64,000 bases of DNA from Taurinivorans muris (GCF_025232395.1 NZ_CP065938.1:1178001-1242000), one strand, 5' to 3'. Counted from the stretch's first letter, positions 47,189 to 56,510 are shown. Numbers and translations are program-made. The notes: generated from the sequence alone by a model not told the origin.

Positions 47189-47956
47189 TCACACGCAAGC
47201 CGGCGCTACAATCTCAAAAACCGCTTTGCTCATATATTTCCCTTGCAAAATAAAGAAAATCGCATTTTTTTGCAAGGAATTATGCACAGACTGCATAGCC
47301 ACGAGCCGGATTGTCCCCGGCATTGCCTGCACAAAATCCATATAGCACGCACATTTGGCGACAGTCACTAACGAAGCGTTTTTTTTCAAAAATTTTTCGC
47401 CAAATGAAAAAAACAAATTCAGCACGGTTTCATCACCAAACAAGGCTTTGTTTCTCAATGCAAAAACGCTGTGCAGTTTGCTGTCCGCCTTGTACCACGG
47501 CGGATTTGTGATAACAAGGTCAAATAAACGGGGATTTTTAAACGTTCCTCCGTCTTGCTGCCTCAAAAGCGGAAGCTTATCAAGAAAAACCGTTTCAAGC
47601 ACAAATTTTTGCACCGAAGCGACACTTTCCTTTTGGAAAATATCCGTTTGAAATACGAAAAAGTTTTTTTCATGCTCGAAAAGTTTCGCATTATACTTGG
47701 CGGCCTGATACAATTCCTCTTCTTTTTCAATGCCGACAACCATTAAATAAGGATACCATTCCGGATACAGTTCTTTAAAAAACTGCAAAACCAATATGCC
47801 GATGACTCCGCACCCGCAGCCGACATCCATAATCAAATAAGGATCTTTTACTTTCTTTTTCTGCAGTTCCTGCACGATGAGAGAGCAGGCGAAACGTACG
47901 GCGCAAACGGCATCGGAGCTGAAACGGTAACTTCCTTCCGGTTGATAAAAATCCAT
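47189..47956 (-). CDS. tRNA/RNA adenine-N6 methyltransferase-like protein
   Basis: 255 residues. MDVGCGCGVIGILVLQFF is SAM motif I and VITNPPWYK is the NPPW catalytic motif of N6-adenine or N-methyltransferases. The opening QPEGSYRFSSDAV resembles TrmN6 (YfiC), which methylates A37 of tRNA(Val). The substrate is only an inference. AGGGAAT precedes the ATG at 47956. Confidence 0.75.
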   Translation of the reverse strand: MDFYQPEGSYRFSSDAVCAVRFACSLIVQELQKKKVKDPYLIMDVGCGCGVIGILVLQFFKELYPEWYPYLMVVGIEKEEELYQAAKYNAKLFEHEKNFFVFQTDIFQKESVASVQKFVLETVFLDKLPLLRQQDGGTFKNPRLFDLVITNPPWYKADSKLHSVFALRNKALFGDETVLNLFFSFGEKFLKKNASLVTVAKCACYMDFVQAMPGTIRLVAMQSVHNSLQKNAIFFILQGKYMSKAVFEIVAPACV

Positions 47957-48033
47957 ATTCCCTCAAATATAAAAGTATTGCCAAAGTATACTAAGCTCTT
48001 TATACTATTGCAAATTAATTTATCGGACAGCGT

Positions 48034-49083
48034 ATGTTCAGGGCAGACTTACACATTCATTCCCGCTTTTCAAGGGCGACATCGAAAAATCTTACGTTAA
48101 GAAACCTTGCGAGCCACGCCTGTATTAAAGGCATTCACTTTCTCGGAACGGGCGACTGCACTCACCCTGAATGGCTGCAGGAAATCGAGGAAGAACTTGT
48201 TTATGATGACAACACCGGCTTTTATCGGCTGAAAAAACCTCTTGGCACGCAAGACATCGAAGAGCAGACCAATATCCGTTTAAAAGAGGTGTCTTTCCAG
48301 CCGCAGTTCGTTTTGCAGGGCGAAATCAGCTGTATCTATAAAAAAGACAACACCACGAGAAAAAATCATCAATTAATATACATACCCGATATTGAAACGG
48401 CGAAAAAAATCAATGCGAAACTCGCCCGTATCGGCAATTTGAACGCAGACGGCCGCCCCATGCTCGGGCTTGATGCCAAAATCCTTTTGGAATATGCCCT
48501 TGAAGAAAAGCACAGCTACCTTATTCCCGCCCACATCTGGACTCCGTGGTTTTCAATTTTCGGTTCAAAATCAGGCTTTAATACGCTTGAAGAATGTTTT
48601 GAGGACTTGACGGAAGAAATTTTCGCGCTGGAAACAGGGCTTTCTTCCGATCCTCCCATGAACAGGCTTTGTTCCGCCCTTGACAGATATGTTCTTATTT
48701 CCAATTCCGACGCCCATTCCGGAGAAAATCTCGGACGCGAAGTAAATATTTTCCATGCCGTCCCAACCTATCAAAGTTTGTTTGAATCGCTCAGGCGGAA
48801 AAACGCATTTTTTTACGGCACAGTGGAATTTTATCCGGAAGAAGGCAAATACTTTGCGGACGGACACAGAAACTGCGGCATTTGTTTTCTGCCGGAAGAA
48901 AGCGAAAAACACAAAAATATCTGCCCTGTTTGCGGAAAGCCTCTGACTATCGGCGTATAGAACAGGGGTATGGAATTAGCGGACAGAAAAACACCCTTGA
49001 CTGCCAAAGAACAATTTGAATCTTGCGTACCTTTGAAAGAAATTCTTGCGGAACTCCACCAAACAGGCGCAAAAAGCAAAAAA
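48034..49083 (+). pseudogene. endonuclease Q-like PHP-domain protein, 5' part of a split gene
   Basis: The frame opens MFRADLHIHSRFSRATSKNL, a PHP metal-binding start, and continues through IPAHIWTPWFSIFGSKSGF and ISNSDAHSGENLG to a Cys4-type zinc motif (CGICFLP ... CPVCGKP). A TAG interrupts it at 48958-48960, but the same frame reads on from 48961 with family-like residues (ELADRKTPL, VPLKEILAELHQTGAKSKK) until about 49083, where the foreign island begins. The missing C-terminus is found at 56291-56473. EndoQ-like proteins cut damaged DNA. Confidence 0.82.
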
Positions 49084-49186
49084 CTCCATTCCCAAGAGGA
49101 CATTTGTCAAGGATATTTTCACCCTAAAAACGCAATGTTTCCTTTCCCATGATACCAGCGTTATTCAATACTACCCCACATAAAGG

Positions 49187-49219
49187 CAGAGGACAGCACC
49201 TTGTAGATGCTGTCCTCTG
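49187..49219 (-). terminator. hairpin after phoR, probable operon end
   Basis: A 12-bp perfect stem CAGAGGACAGCA/TGCTGTCCTCTG, but with only a weak T-rich tail (CCTTTATG) on the minus strand. Confidence 0.55.
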
Positions 49220-49255
49220 TGTAGTTAGCCAAACCCTAAGCAGAAGGCACAAATC

Positions 49256-50938
49256 TCACATTTCCCCTATGGCGAACAAAATCTCAATAATGGTCCCGCG
49301 TCCATTCCCGCTATGCAATTTGATTTCTGCGTGATGATACTGCGCGATATGCTTGACAATCGACAGCCCCAGCCCGGTGCCACCGGAAGCCTTGGAGCGG
49401 CTTTTATCCACTCGGAAAAACCGTTCAAATACTCGCGCCTGATACTCCGGGGGGATGCCGATCCCGGTATCTTTCACGGAAACAGTTGCGGCAGTATCAC
49501 CTGTTAAAACAGTAACTTCCACCTTGCCGCCGTCTATGTTGTATTTTATGGCGTTGTCGATCAGGTTATAGAACATTTCATACAGGAAGTTCCGCACTCC
49601 GTCTACCATCAGATTTTCGCCTGAAACGGACAGGCCGATATGCCGCTCCTCCGCCCGCTCCCGCAAAGCGGATACCGCACTGTCCGCCAGTTCCAAAAGG
49701 TTCACCTGTTCCTTTTCCGGCGCGGTTCCCTCGTCCAGCTGCGACAAGTGAATAATGTCCTCCACCAACGTTACCAGCCGCGCCGCCTCTGTACGGATGA
49801 CGCCGACAAACTGTGGAACATCCTCCTGCTTGACAAGGCCGTTCTCTAACAGCTCGGCGCTGCCCATGATGGATTGCAGGGGCGTTTTCAATTCATGGGA
49901 CACGTTGGCGGTAAACTCACGGCGGCTATGTTCTGCTGCGGCCTGTTCTGTCACGTCAAAGGCCAGCAGTACCGTTCCTGCTGTAAGTCCGTCCGCTGTG
50001 ATCCGGCTGATACCAAATTGATACTCTCGGTCATTTCGCACAGCGCGGACTTCGCTATGCCCTCCTTCCAATGCGGACTGAATGGCAAGATTGATTGTAT
50101 GGTCACGGTCTATCACAAGAAATTCCTGTCCAACGCAGGCGCTGTCCACATGAAAGATTGTCCTCGCAGCGGGGTTGATGCTTAAAATGATGCCCTTCCC
50201 ATCCAGCAGGACAAGCCCTTCACTCATGTTTTCTGTGATCTGCTCAAATTCTTCGGTTTTCCTTCTCAACTCGCGGAGTTGTGTCTCGATCTGCCTGTGC
50301 TGCTGGTGGATACGCACCAGGAGGGGGGACAGTTCCTCGTAGGAATTGTTTTCCAGCGGGTTATCCAAATTCAGGTGATTCAGCGGCGCAACAATGCTTT
50401 TCGCCATCCGATGGGCCAGCAGAGCGGAGAGAATGACTGCTATGATTGCAGTCAGTAAAATCAGCTGAAGCATCCCCATCGCCAGGGCAAACACCGTCAA
50501 CTGGCTGATGGAAATACGCAGGACGGTTCCATCCGTCAGTCGCTGTGCGTAGTATAGCGTTCGCTCGGTCAGTGTCTCCGAGTAGCGAACCCCGCCGCTC
50601 TCCCCTTCGGCAAGAGCCTCTTTAACCTCTAATCGGTCTGCATGGTTTTCCATCTCCGCCGCCGGAACATGAGTGTCAAACAGCACTTCGCCGTCAGCAG
50701 CGATCCAGGTCAGGCGGCAGTCCGCTACGGACGCAAACCGATAGGGAGAGGCCAACTGCTCCAAATAGCCGCTTCCACCTGCTTCCACCCCATAAGAGGC
50801 CAAACGAAGTTCATCCCGCAGCTGTTTCTCTTGGACGTTTCTGTAATAGTCATACAGACAGCCCATGATAATCACCAGGTTTGCCAGGAGAACGGAAACC
50901 GCCGCCAGCAGGATAGAACGGAAGATTTTCTTTGTCAT
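49256..50938 (-). CDS. phoR: phosphate sensor histidine kinase
   Basis: 560 residues. TM1 (SILLAAVSVLLANLVIIMG), an extracytoplasmic sensor loop, TM2 (about 140-165), a PAS-like domain, HisKA with FTANVSHELKTPLQSIMG (phospho-accepting His), and HATPase with NLIDNAIKYN, DTGIGIP and GGTGLGLSIVKH. It phosphorylates the adjacent regulator in response to phosphate limitation. Its start overlaps the phoB stop by four bases. Typical of Gram-positive PhoR/WalK-type kinases. Confidence 0.93.
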   Translation of the reverse strand: MTKKIFRSILLAAVSVLLANLVIIMGCLYDYYRNVQEKQLRDELRLASYGVEAGGSGYLEQLASPYRFASVADCRLTWIAADGEVLFDTHVPAAEMENHADRLEVKEALAEGESGGVRYSETLTERTLYYAQRLTDGTVLRISISQLTVFALAMGMLQLILLTAIIAVILSALLAHRMAKSIVAPLNHLNLDNPLENNSYEELSPLLVRIHQQHRQIETQLRELRRKTEEFEQITENMSEGLVLLDGKGIILSINPAARTIFHVDSACVGQEFLVIDRDHTINLAIQSALEGGHSEVRAVRNDREYQFGISRITADGLTAGTVLLAFDVTEQAAAEHSRREFTANVSHELKTPLQSIMGSAELLENGLVKQEDVPQFVGVIRTEAARLVTLVEDIIHLSQLDEGTAPEKEQVNLLELADSAVSALRERAEERHIGLSVSGENLMVDGVRNFLYEMFYNLIDNAIKYNIDGGKVEVTVLTGDTAATVSVKDTGIGIPPEYQARVFERFFRVDKSRSKASGGTGLGLSIVKHIAQYHHAEIKLHSGNGRGTIIEILFAIGEM

Positions 50939-51609
50939 GCCTTTGCCTCCAGCCGGTAGCCGATATGCCGCACCGTTTCGATCATCCCGCCATAGTCTCC
51001 CAGCTTCTGCCGGAGCGTCTTGATGTGCATATCAACCGTCCGGGTTTCCCCGATGTAATCCACGCCCCAAATGTCGGATAAAAGCTGTTCCCTGGTGAAC
51101 GCAACGCCGGGGCGGGAGAGGAACAGGCGAAGCAGTTCAAATTCTTTGTAGGTGAGCAAAATACGCGCTCCGTCTGCGGTAACTGTCCGTTCTTCCAGAT
51201 CCATCGTCAGACCACCGGCTGTCAACTGCTTTGCCGGAGATGCTGGCTGGCAGCGGCGCAGGACGGCTTTTACCCGCGACACCATTTCCATCATACCGAA
51301 GGGTTTCACCAGGTAATCGTCCGCGCCCAGATCCAGGCTTTGGATTTTATCGTATTCCGCGCCCTTGGCGGTGGCCATGATGACGGGAATATCCGCAAGA
51401 TGCGCCGCCGCTTTCATTCGCCGCAGCAGCTCCACGCCGTCCATTCCCGGCAGCATGACATCCAGAATGACAAGCTCCGGCCGCTCTGTTTCCAGCGCCG
51501 CCAGGAACGCTCCGCCGTCGGCAAAGCCCCTGGCCTCAAAGCCGGTGGAGCGCAGGGTGTAAAGCTCAATATCCCGAATGCTGGCATCGTCCTCTACACA
51601 CCAAATCAT
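50935..51609 (-). CDS. phoB: PhoB/PhoP response regulator
   Basis: 224 residues from the ATG at 51609 with AAGGAGAAG upstream. The receiver domain has the acidic pair EDD near residue 6, the phospho-Asp in LVILDVMLPGMDG, and Lys in YLVKPF; the C-terminal winged helix has TRTVDMHIKTLRQKLG. It should bind the PHO boxes upstream of pstS. Immediately upstream is phoU. Confidence 0.93.
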   Translation of the reverse strand: MIWCVEDDASIRDIELYTLRSTGFEARGFADGGAFLAALETERPELVILDVMLPGMDGVELLRRMKAAAHLADIPVIMATAKGAEYDKIQSLDLGADDYLVKPFGMMEMVSRVKAVLRRCQPASPAKQLTAGGLTMDLEERTVTADGARILLTYKEFELLRLFLSRPGVAFTREQLLSDIWGVDYIGETRTVDMHIKTLRQKLGDYGGMIETVRHIGYRLEAKA

Positions 51610-52262
51610 AGCGCTTCTCCTTTGTGTTCCCCGGTCACGGCAAAAATCACCCATTCCGCAATATTGACCGCGTGATCTCCGATGCGTTCCAGGTATTTGT
51701 CGATCATCAGCAAATCAAGAGCGTGTTCGCCGCAGTCCGGGTTTGCCGCGATGCTCCCGATCAGCACCTGTTTTACCCGGTCAAAGCACTGATCCACAAT
51801 GTCGTCATGGGCAATCACCAGCTTGGCCCGGACAGTATCTTTCTGGACGTAGGAATCCACGCTTTCCGTGACCATCTTGATGACCTCCGCCGCCATTTCC
51901 CGGATATGGCCCACATCCTCCGGCACATACCCCTGGGCCAGACACGCCCGTATGATCTCTGCAATGTCCGCCGCCTGATCTCCGATGCGCTCCATATCCG
52001 TGATGATCTTCATGGCGGCGGAAATCTGCCGCAGGTCGCGGGCCACCGGCTGCTGCTGGAGCAGCAGCTTCAGACACAGCGTTTCAATGTCCCGCTCCAT
52101 CTGGTCGATCTCGCCCTCCAATGGTTTGACCGTTTCCGCCAGCGCAGGATCGCCAGCCTCCAACGCCTTCGCCGCCTTTGAGATGGCCTCCTCGCACAGC
52201 GCGCCCATCTGGATCAGCTTCGTATTCAGAAGGGCGAGCTGGCTGTCAAATCTGCTCCGCAT
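51606..52262 (-). CDS. phoU: phosphate signalling protein PhoU
   Basis: 218 residues starting [20 protein letters not shown], an all-helical protein with two PhoU repeats (MERDIETLCLKLLL ... AAMKIITDMERIGDQAADIA and the second DKYLERIGDHAVNIAEWV). The ERIGDxA motifs bind metal clusters. PhoU connects PstB and PhoR to shut the regulon off when phosphate is high. Its ATG overlaps the pstB stop. Confidence 0.95.
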   Translation of the reverse strand: MRSRFDSQLALLNTKLIQMGALCEEAISKAAKALEAGDPALAETVKPLEGEIDQMERDIETLCLKLLLQQQPVARDLRQISAAMKIITDMERIGDQAADIAEIIRACLAQGYVPEDVGHIREMAAEVIKMVTESVDSYVQKDTVRAKLVIAHDDIVDQCFDRVKQVLIGSIAANPDCGEHALDLLMIDKYLERIGDHAVNIAEWVIFAVTGEHKGEAL

Positions 52263-53017
52263 CACCCAAACCTCCCTGTGATATAGTCCTCGGTCCGCTG
52301 ATCCTCCGGTTGAGAAAACAGCTTTTCCGTTTCGTCATACTCGATCAGCTCCCCCAGCAGGAAGAATGCCGTGCGGTCGGAAATACGCACCGCCTGCTGC
52401 ATGTTGTGGGTCACGATAACAATAGTGTACCGCTCTTTCAGCCCCATTGCAAGCTCCTCAATTTTTGAGGTGGAAATGGGGTCCAGGGCGCTGGTGGGTT
52501 CGTCCATCAGCAGCACCTTGGGCTCCACGGCCAGGGCGCGGGCGATGCAAAGCCGCTGCTGCTGGCCCCCGGACAGGCCCAGGGAGTTCTTTTTCAGCCG
52601 GTCTTTCACCTCGTCCCAAATGGCCGCCCCCCGGAGGGACTGCTCCACAAGTTCATCCAGCTTGGCTTTGTTTTTGACGCCGTGCGTGCGGGGGCCGTAG
52701 GCGATGTTATCATAGATGCTCATGGGGAAGGGGTTGGGCTTCTGGAACACCATGCCGATTTCCTTACGCAGAGCGTTCACATCCAGGCCGGGAGCGAAAA
52801 TGTCCGTATCCAGATACCGCACCTCTCCGGTGATCTTCACGCCGGGGATTAGGTCATTCATGCGGTTCAGTGTTTTCAGAAAAGTGGACTTTCCGCAGCC
52901 GGAAGGGCCGATCAGAGCGGTGATGTTGTTCTCTGGAATCTGGATATTGATATTTTTCAATGCCTGGGCGCTACCGTACCAGAGGCATAAATTTTTTGCG
53001 GTGATTGCGTGATTCAT
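52262..53017 (-). CDS. pstB: phosphate ABC transporter ATP-binding protein
   Basis: 251 residues: Walker [12 protein letters not shown], signature [15 protein letters not shown], Walker [13 protein letters not shown] and [20 protein letters not shown], which is a PstB hallmark. It powers phosphate import. The ATG at 53017 overlaps the pstA stop by four bases. Confidence 0.97.
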   Translation of the reverse strand: MNHAITAKNLCLWYGSAQALKNINIQIPENNITALIGPSGCGKSTFLKTLNRMNDLIPGVKITGEVRYLDTDIFAPGLDVNALRKEIGMVFQKPNPFPMSIYDNIAYGPRTHGVKNKAKLDELVEQSLRGAAIWDEVKDRLKKNSLGLSGGQQQRLCIARALAVEPKVLLMDEPTSALDPISTSKIEELAMGLKERYTIVIVTHNMQQAVRISDRTAFFLLGELIEYDETEKLFSQPEDQRTEDYITGRFG

Positions 53018-53871
53018 AGTGCTCTCCTTTTCTTGAAGCAGCGGCCCACCAGGGCGGCGGTCAGGTTGACCGCCAGTGTCAGGAGCATCAGAATCGCGGC
53101 AATGGCAAAAGCCACACCGAACTCCCCCTGCTCCTTCGCGTAGACATACAGCGCCACGGTGAGGGTAGCCCCCGGACTGGTCAGGCCGGTAAAAAAGCCG
53201 TTCAGCGCATGGGCGAAGCCCGCTGTAAACAGCAGCGCCGCCGATTCACCCAAAATGCGCCCCACCGACAGGATGCAGCCGGTGATGATGCCGTCCGCAC
53301 ATCCGGGCAGTACCACCGTGCGGATGACCCGCCACTTCCCGGCCCCCAGGCCAAAGGCCCCCTCCCGGTAACTTTGCGGAACCGTCCTCAAACTCTCTTG
53401 GGTCGTTCTCATGACAGTTGGCAGGTTCATCATCACCAGGGTCAGCGCACCAGCCAACAGGGAAGTCCCAAACACGCTGGTAAATACCAGCATCCCCACA
53501 AGGCCGTAGATGATGGAGGGGATGCCGGAGAGGGTTTCCGCCGCGTACTCGATGACAGACACCAGACGCTTATTTGCGGCGTACTCGGTCAGATAGACCG
53601 CCGCTCCCGCCCCCACGGGCAGGACGATCAGCAGGACGGCGAGGATGATGTAGATGGTGTTCAGAATATCCGGCAGGATGCCTATGGTGTCCGACAGGTA
53701 GCTGGGTTTGGTGGTCAGCAGCTCCCAGGACAGGTTGGGGAGACCCTCAGCCAGCACATAGCCTATGAGGAACAACGCCAGAGCGCACACCAGCAGCACC
53801 GACAGGGCGCACAGCAGCCCCATTACACCGATATAGGCCCTCCGGGATGGGGAGATTGGTCTGTCCAGCAT
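53014..53871 (-). CDS. pstA: phosphate ABC transporter permease PstA
   Basis: 285 residues with six predicted membrane helices and the EAA-type cytoplasmic loop [20 protein letters not shown]. The N-terminal part has [20 protein letters not shown], typical of PstA. It pairs with PstC. Two bases separate it from pstC. Confidence 0.94.
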   Translation of the reverse strand: MLDRPISPSRRAYIGVMGLLCALSVLLVCALALFLIGYVLAEGLPNLSWELLTTKPSYLSDTIGILPDILNTIYIILAVLLIVLPVGAGAAVYLTEYAANKRLVSVIEYAAETLSGIPSIIYGLVGMLVFTSVFGTSLLAGALTLVMMNLPTVMRTTQESLRTVPQSYREGAFGLGAGKWRVIRTVVLPGCADGIITGCILSVGRILGESAALLFTAGFAHALNGFFTGLTSPGATLTVALYVYAKEQGEFGVAFAIAAILMLLTLAVNLTAALVGRCFKKRRAL

Positions 53872-53873
53872 AA

Positions 53874-54749
53874 TCAGCCCTCCTTTTGCCCCTTGAGGAA
53901 GAAATTCAACTCGGCGTTGATCAGCATGATGAACAGGAACAACACCAGGGCGATAGAGAACAGTGCCTGCCTCTGGAGGCCGCTGGAATAGGACATTTCG
54001 CTGGATACCGCCGTGGTAAGAAATCGGACGCTTTCAAACAGTGAGGGCATATTTGCCGCGTTGCCGGATACCATCATCACCGCCATAGCCTCCCCGATGG
54101 CCCGGCCTACTCCCAGCACCACCGCCGCCGCGATGCCGCTTCGCGCCGCAGGGACGGATACCCGAAAATAGGTTTCTATCGAGGTCGCGCCGAGGGCCAG
54201 GGATGCGTCCTCGTACTCTTTCGGTACTGCCTCCAGCGCGGTAATGGATACTTTGATGATGGAGGGCAGAATCATGACCGACAGGACGATGATTGCCGCC
54301 AGCAGGCTAGCCCCGTCCGGCACATGGAACAGCGCCCGGGTACCCGGCACAAGCACCAGCATCCCCACCAGACCGTAGACCACAGATGGAATACCCGCCA
54401 GGAGGCTAACAGCGGCCTCAACGATGGATTTTACTTGGGTTGGAGCCAGCTTCGCCAGATAAACCGCCGCGAAAAATCCTACCGGGACACCGAACAGGAT
54501 AGCGCCCGCTGTGCCGTAAATGCTGGTGAGAATGAACGGGAGGATGCCGTATGAGGGCTGTGCGGCGGTAGATTCCCAGGTGTCACCCAGTAGAAAGGGC
54601 ACAAGCCCGATCTGCCGGATGGCAGGGATGCCGGAGACCACCAAATATACGGTAATCAGCAAGACACAGCCTACTGTAACCAATCCCAGCATCAGAAATA
54701 TCCCGTGGACTGCGGTTTCCAGCAGTTGCTTTCTACTGCGCATAGTCAA
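53874..54749 (-). CDS. pstC: phosphate ABC transporter permease PstC
   Basis: 291 residues, six membrane helices, EAA loop YEDASLALGATSIETYFRVS and the conserved [16 protein letters not shown]. Partner of PstA in the transmembrane channel. It overlaps pstS by four bases. Confidence 0.94.
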   Translation of the reverse strand: MTMRSRKQLLETAVHGIFLMLGLVTVGCVLLITVYLVVSGIPAIRQIGLVPFLLGDTWESTAAQPSYGILPFILTSIYGTAGAILFGVPVGFFAAVYLAKLAPTQVKSIVEAAVSLLAGIPSVVYGLVGMLVLVPGTRALFHVPDGASLLAAIIVLSVMILPSIIKVSITALEAVPKEYEDASLALGATSIETYFRVSVPAARSGIAAAVVLGVGRAIGEAMAVMMVSGNAANMPSLFESVRFLTTAVSSEMSYSSGLQRQALFSIALVLFLFIMLINAELNFFLKGQKEG

Positions 54750-55552
54750 TTTGCCGCCACAGCGCCCGCGCCAGAGATCAGCTCCGCCGCATCAGGGGAG
54801 GTTGCGAAGTCGAAGAACTTTTGCGCTTGCTCCGAAAGGGGCGTGTCCGTCTTGGTGACCAGGACAAAGGGCCGCTGAATGACATAGCTGCCGTCCTTCA
54901 CCGCATCCTCTGTGGGTGCTACGCCGCCTACTGTGACGGCCCGCACCGTGTCCTTGACGGAGGCGAGGGAGGCGTAGCCGATGGCATCCGGGTTCTGGGA
55001 CACGGCGGTAATCACATCGCCGGTGGAGGTCAGCTCCTGGCGGTACTGGCAGTTGTCTGCTGTGCCGGTGATGGATTCAAAGCCGTCCCTGGTTCCGCTG
55101 CCGGCTTCCCGGCCAATCAGGACAATCTCTGCGTCGTGTCCGCCCGCGTCCTTCCAGTTGGTGATCTCCCCGGTAAAGATTTTGGCGATGGTGTCCACAT
55201 CGAGATCAGAAACGGGATTGTCGGGGTTGACGATCACCGCAATGCCGTCATAGGCCAACACCGTTCCGGTCAGGCCCTGGGCGGATTCTTCCTCCTTCAG
55301 ATTGCGGCTGCTGAGGCCGATGTCGCAGCGCCCCTCCAAGACTGCCTGGATGCCAGAGCCGGAGCCGGTGGGGTTGTAGGTGAAGGTCACGCCACCGTTC
55401 TGTTCCATAAACGCCTCACCCAGCGCACCGATCACCTTCTCCATGGAAGTTGAGCCGTCGGTGGTGACGGTACCGGACGTTTTCTGTGAACATCCCGCCA
55501 TAACCGACAGGGCTAGCACAGCAACCAGCATAAGACTTGCAAATTTTTTCAT
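54746..55552 (-). CDS. pstS: phosphate-binding lipoprotein PstS
   Basis: 268 residues from the ATG at 55552 (AAGGAGAG upstream). The signal peptide ends in VMAGCSQ, a lipobox with the lipidated Cys, as in Gram-positive PstS; Gram-negative PstS is usually a soluble periplasmic protein. The phosphate-binding segments TTDGSTSMEKVIGALGEAF and GREAGSGTRDGFESI are present. First gene of the operon, behind the PHO boxes. In a diderm host it would be anchored to a membrane instead of free. Confidence 0.94.
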   Translation of the reverse strand: MKKFASLMLVAVLALSVMAGCSQKTSGTVTTDGSTSMEKVIGALGEAFMEQNGGVTFTYNPTGSGSGIQAVLEGRCDIGLSSRNLKEEESAQGLTGTVLAYDGIAVIVNPDNPVSDLDVDTIAKIFTGEITNWKDAGGHDAEIVLIGREAGSGTRDGFESITGTADNCQYRQELTSTGDVITAVSQNPDAIGYASLASVKDTVRAVTVGGVAPTEDAVKDGSYVIQRPFVLVTKTDTPLSEQAQKFFDFATSPDAAELISGAGAVAAN

Positions 55553-55928
55553 GTTCAAATTCTCTCCTTTCAACTTTTGGGGTACGAGAAAAGAATACTG
55601 CTGGTATGTAAAATTCAAAAGAGAGGTATTGTAAAATGAATGTAAAATCGGGTATCACCATTGTAGCAAGCAGTGTCTTTGTTCCCACAAAGACTCGAAA
55701 CTGCAGTTCCCGGCGTTGCCGGAAACCGCTGTTTCTGCTTGTTGGGGTAGCACCCCAACCCCCTTGAACAGCCCCGTTGCCGGGGCTGGCTGCGCGTTCG
55801 TTTCACGAACGCTGTTGTCCCTGCTGCGCAGGAACAGGCGGGACTTTCGCCCCTCGTGGAGCCAGAAACGACCGCCTCGGTGTTTCCGGGAAAAAGAAAA
55901 AGACGGAAATGCCTCACTCTCCTGCTTG
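55553..55928. other. gap between pstS and the mobC relic (376 bases)
   Basis: Contains the PHO-box promoter (55607-55646) and, further on, three tight inverted repeats: GTTGGGGT/ACCCCAAC (55741-55759), AGCCCC/GGGGCT (55770-55787) and CGTTCG/CGAACG (55795-55811). No supported gene. The repeats next to mobC resemble the origin-of-transfer region of mobilizable Firmicutes elements. Confidence 0.55.
55607..55646 (-). promoter_or_regulatory. PHO-box-like repeats in the pst promoter
   Basis: On the minus strand TTTACA occurs at 55646-55641 and 55635-55630 (11-base spacing) and again at 55612-55607, two helical turns on. This matches the tandem TT(A/T)ACA direct repeats bound by PhoP-type regulators in Gram-positive bacteria. 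A possible -10, TATTCT, follows at about 55597-55592. Confidence 0.6.
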
Positions 55929-56261
55929 CTATCGAATAGCGGCAAGGCTCGCAAGGGACTGTCTGGACAATTCCCAAATCTCGTCCAGGCGGTTCTGTAA
56001 ATCTTCAATGTCCGCCGCATAGATGCTCCCGGTTTCGTTCGCCCGTTTAGCGTACTGGTTCAGATTATCGGAGCATCACCGGAGCATGACAGTAAGCTGG
56101 CGCACATCCTTCAGGTCCAGCCGGATACAGATTCCGTCCAGCGCCATCTTGCGGACATAGGCGCTCATGTTCAAAATGCCGGCGTCCTCCATCTTGAGTT
56201 TTATCCGCTCCTTGTCCTCCGGGGAAATGCGGATTTTCAGTTCTTCGGTCCGTTTGCTCAT
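55929..56261 (-). pseudogene. mobC: MobC-like plasmid mobilization protein, broken by an in-frame stop
   Basis: The frame starts MSKRTEELKIRISPEDKERI, a ribbon-helix-helix relaxosome protein start, continues through MSAYVRKMALDGICIRLDL, and meets TGA at 56078-56076 where Arg would fit (CGA to TGA). It then reads on in frame for 48 codons (CSDNLNQYAKRANETGSIY ... LASLAAIR) to a natural TAG. Without the stop it would be 110 residues. No relaxase gene follows. A relic of the element that brought the island. Confidence 0.75.
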
Positions 56262-56290
56262 TGCTTTTGAGTTCCTCCCCTCGCAAATAA

Positions 56291-56473
56291 AATCATTATG
56301 AAAAATTAATAAATTCTTACGGAAATGAGCTTGATATTTTGCAAAATGTGCCGATAGAAACAATATCGCATGAAAACGACATGCTTGCGAAAGCTCTTTA
56401 CAACATGCGGACGAACGCGATCCGTAAAAATTACGGATTTGACGGTGAATATGGTAAAATCCATATTTTATAG
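56291..56473 (+). pseudogene. endonuclease Q-like PHP protein, 3' part of the split gene
   Basis: A 60-codon frame beginning after a TAA: NHYEKLINSYGNELDILQNV and ending RKNYGFDGEYGKIHIL. This resembles the C-terminus of EndoQ-like PHP proteins and continues the 5' part at 48034-49083 in the same strand and sense. Together they show that the island inserted near codon 350 of the resident gene. Confidence 0.75.
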
Positions 56474-56510
56474 CTTGACAAAAAGAAAAGAGTAAACTAG
56501 GAATTAAAAT

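Larger units (their letters stand above)
49084..56290. mobile_element. acquired Firmicutes-like phosphate-uptake island
   Basis: A GC-rich block of about 7.2 kb that interrupts the EndoQ-like gene; both gene halves remain at its edges in the same orientation. It holds pstS-pstC-pstA-pstB-phoU-phoB-phoR on the minus strand, a PHO-box-like promoter, a mobC relic and inverted repeats like an oriT. No integrase or relaxase is seen. GC-rich codons and Gram-positive-like Pst/Pho sequences contrast with the AT-richer host genes. The exact boundaries are uncertain by some tens of bases. Confidence 0.8.
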
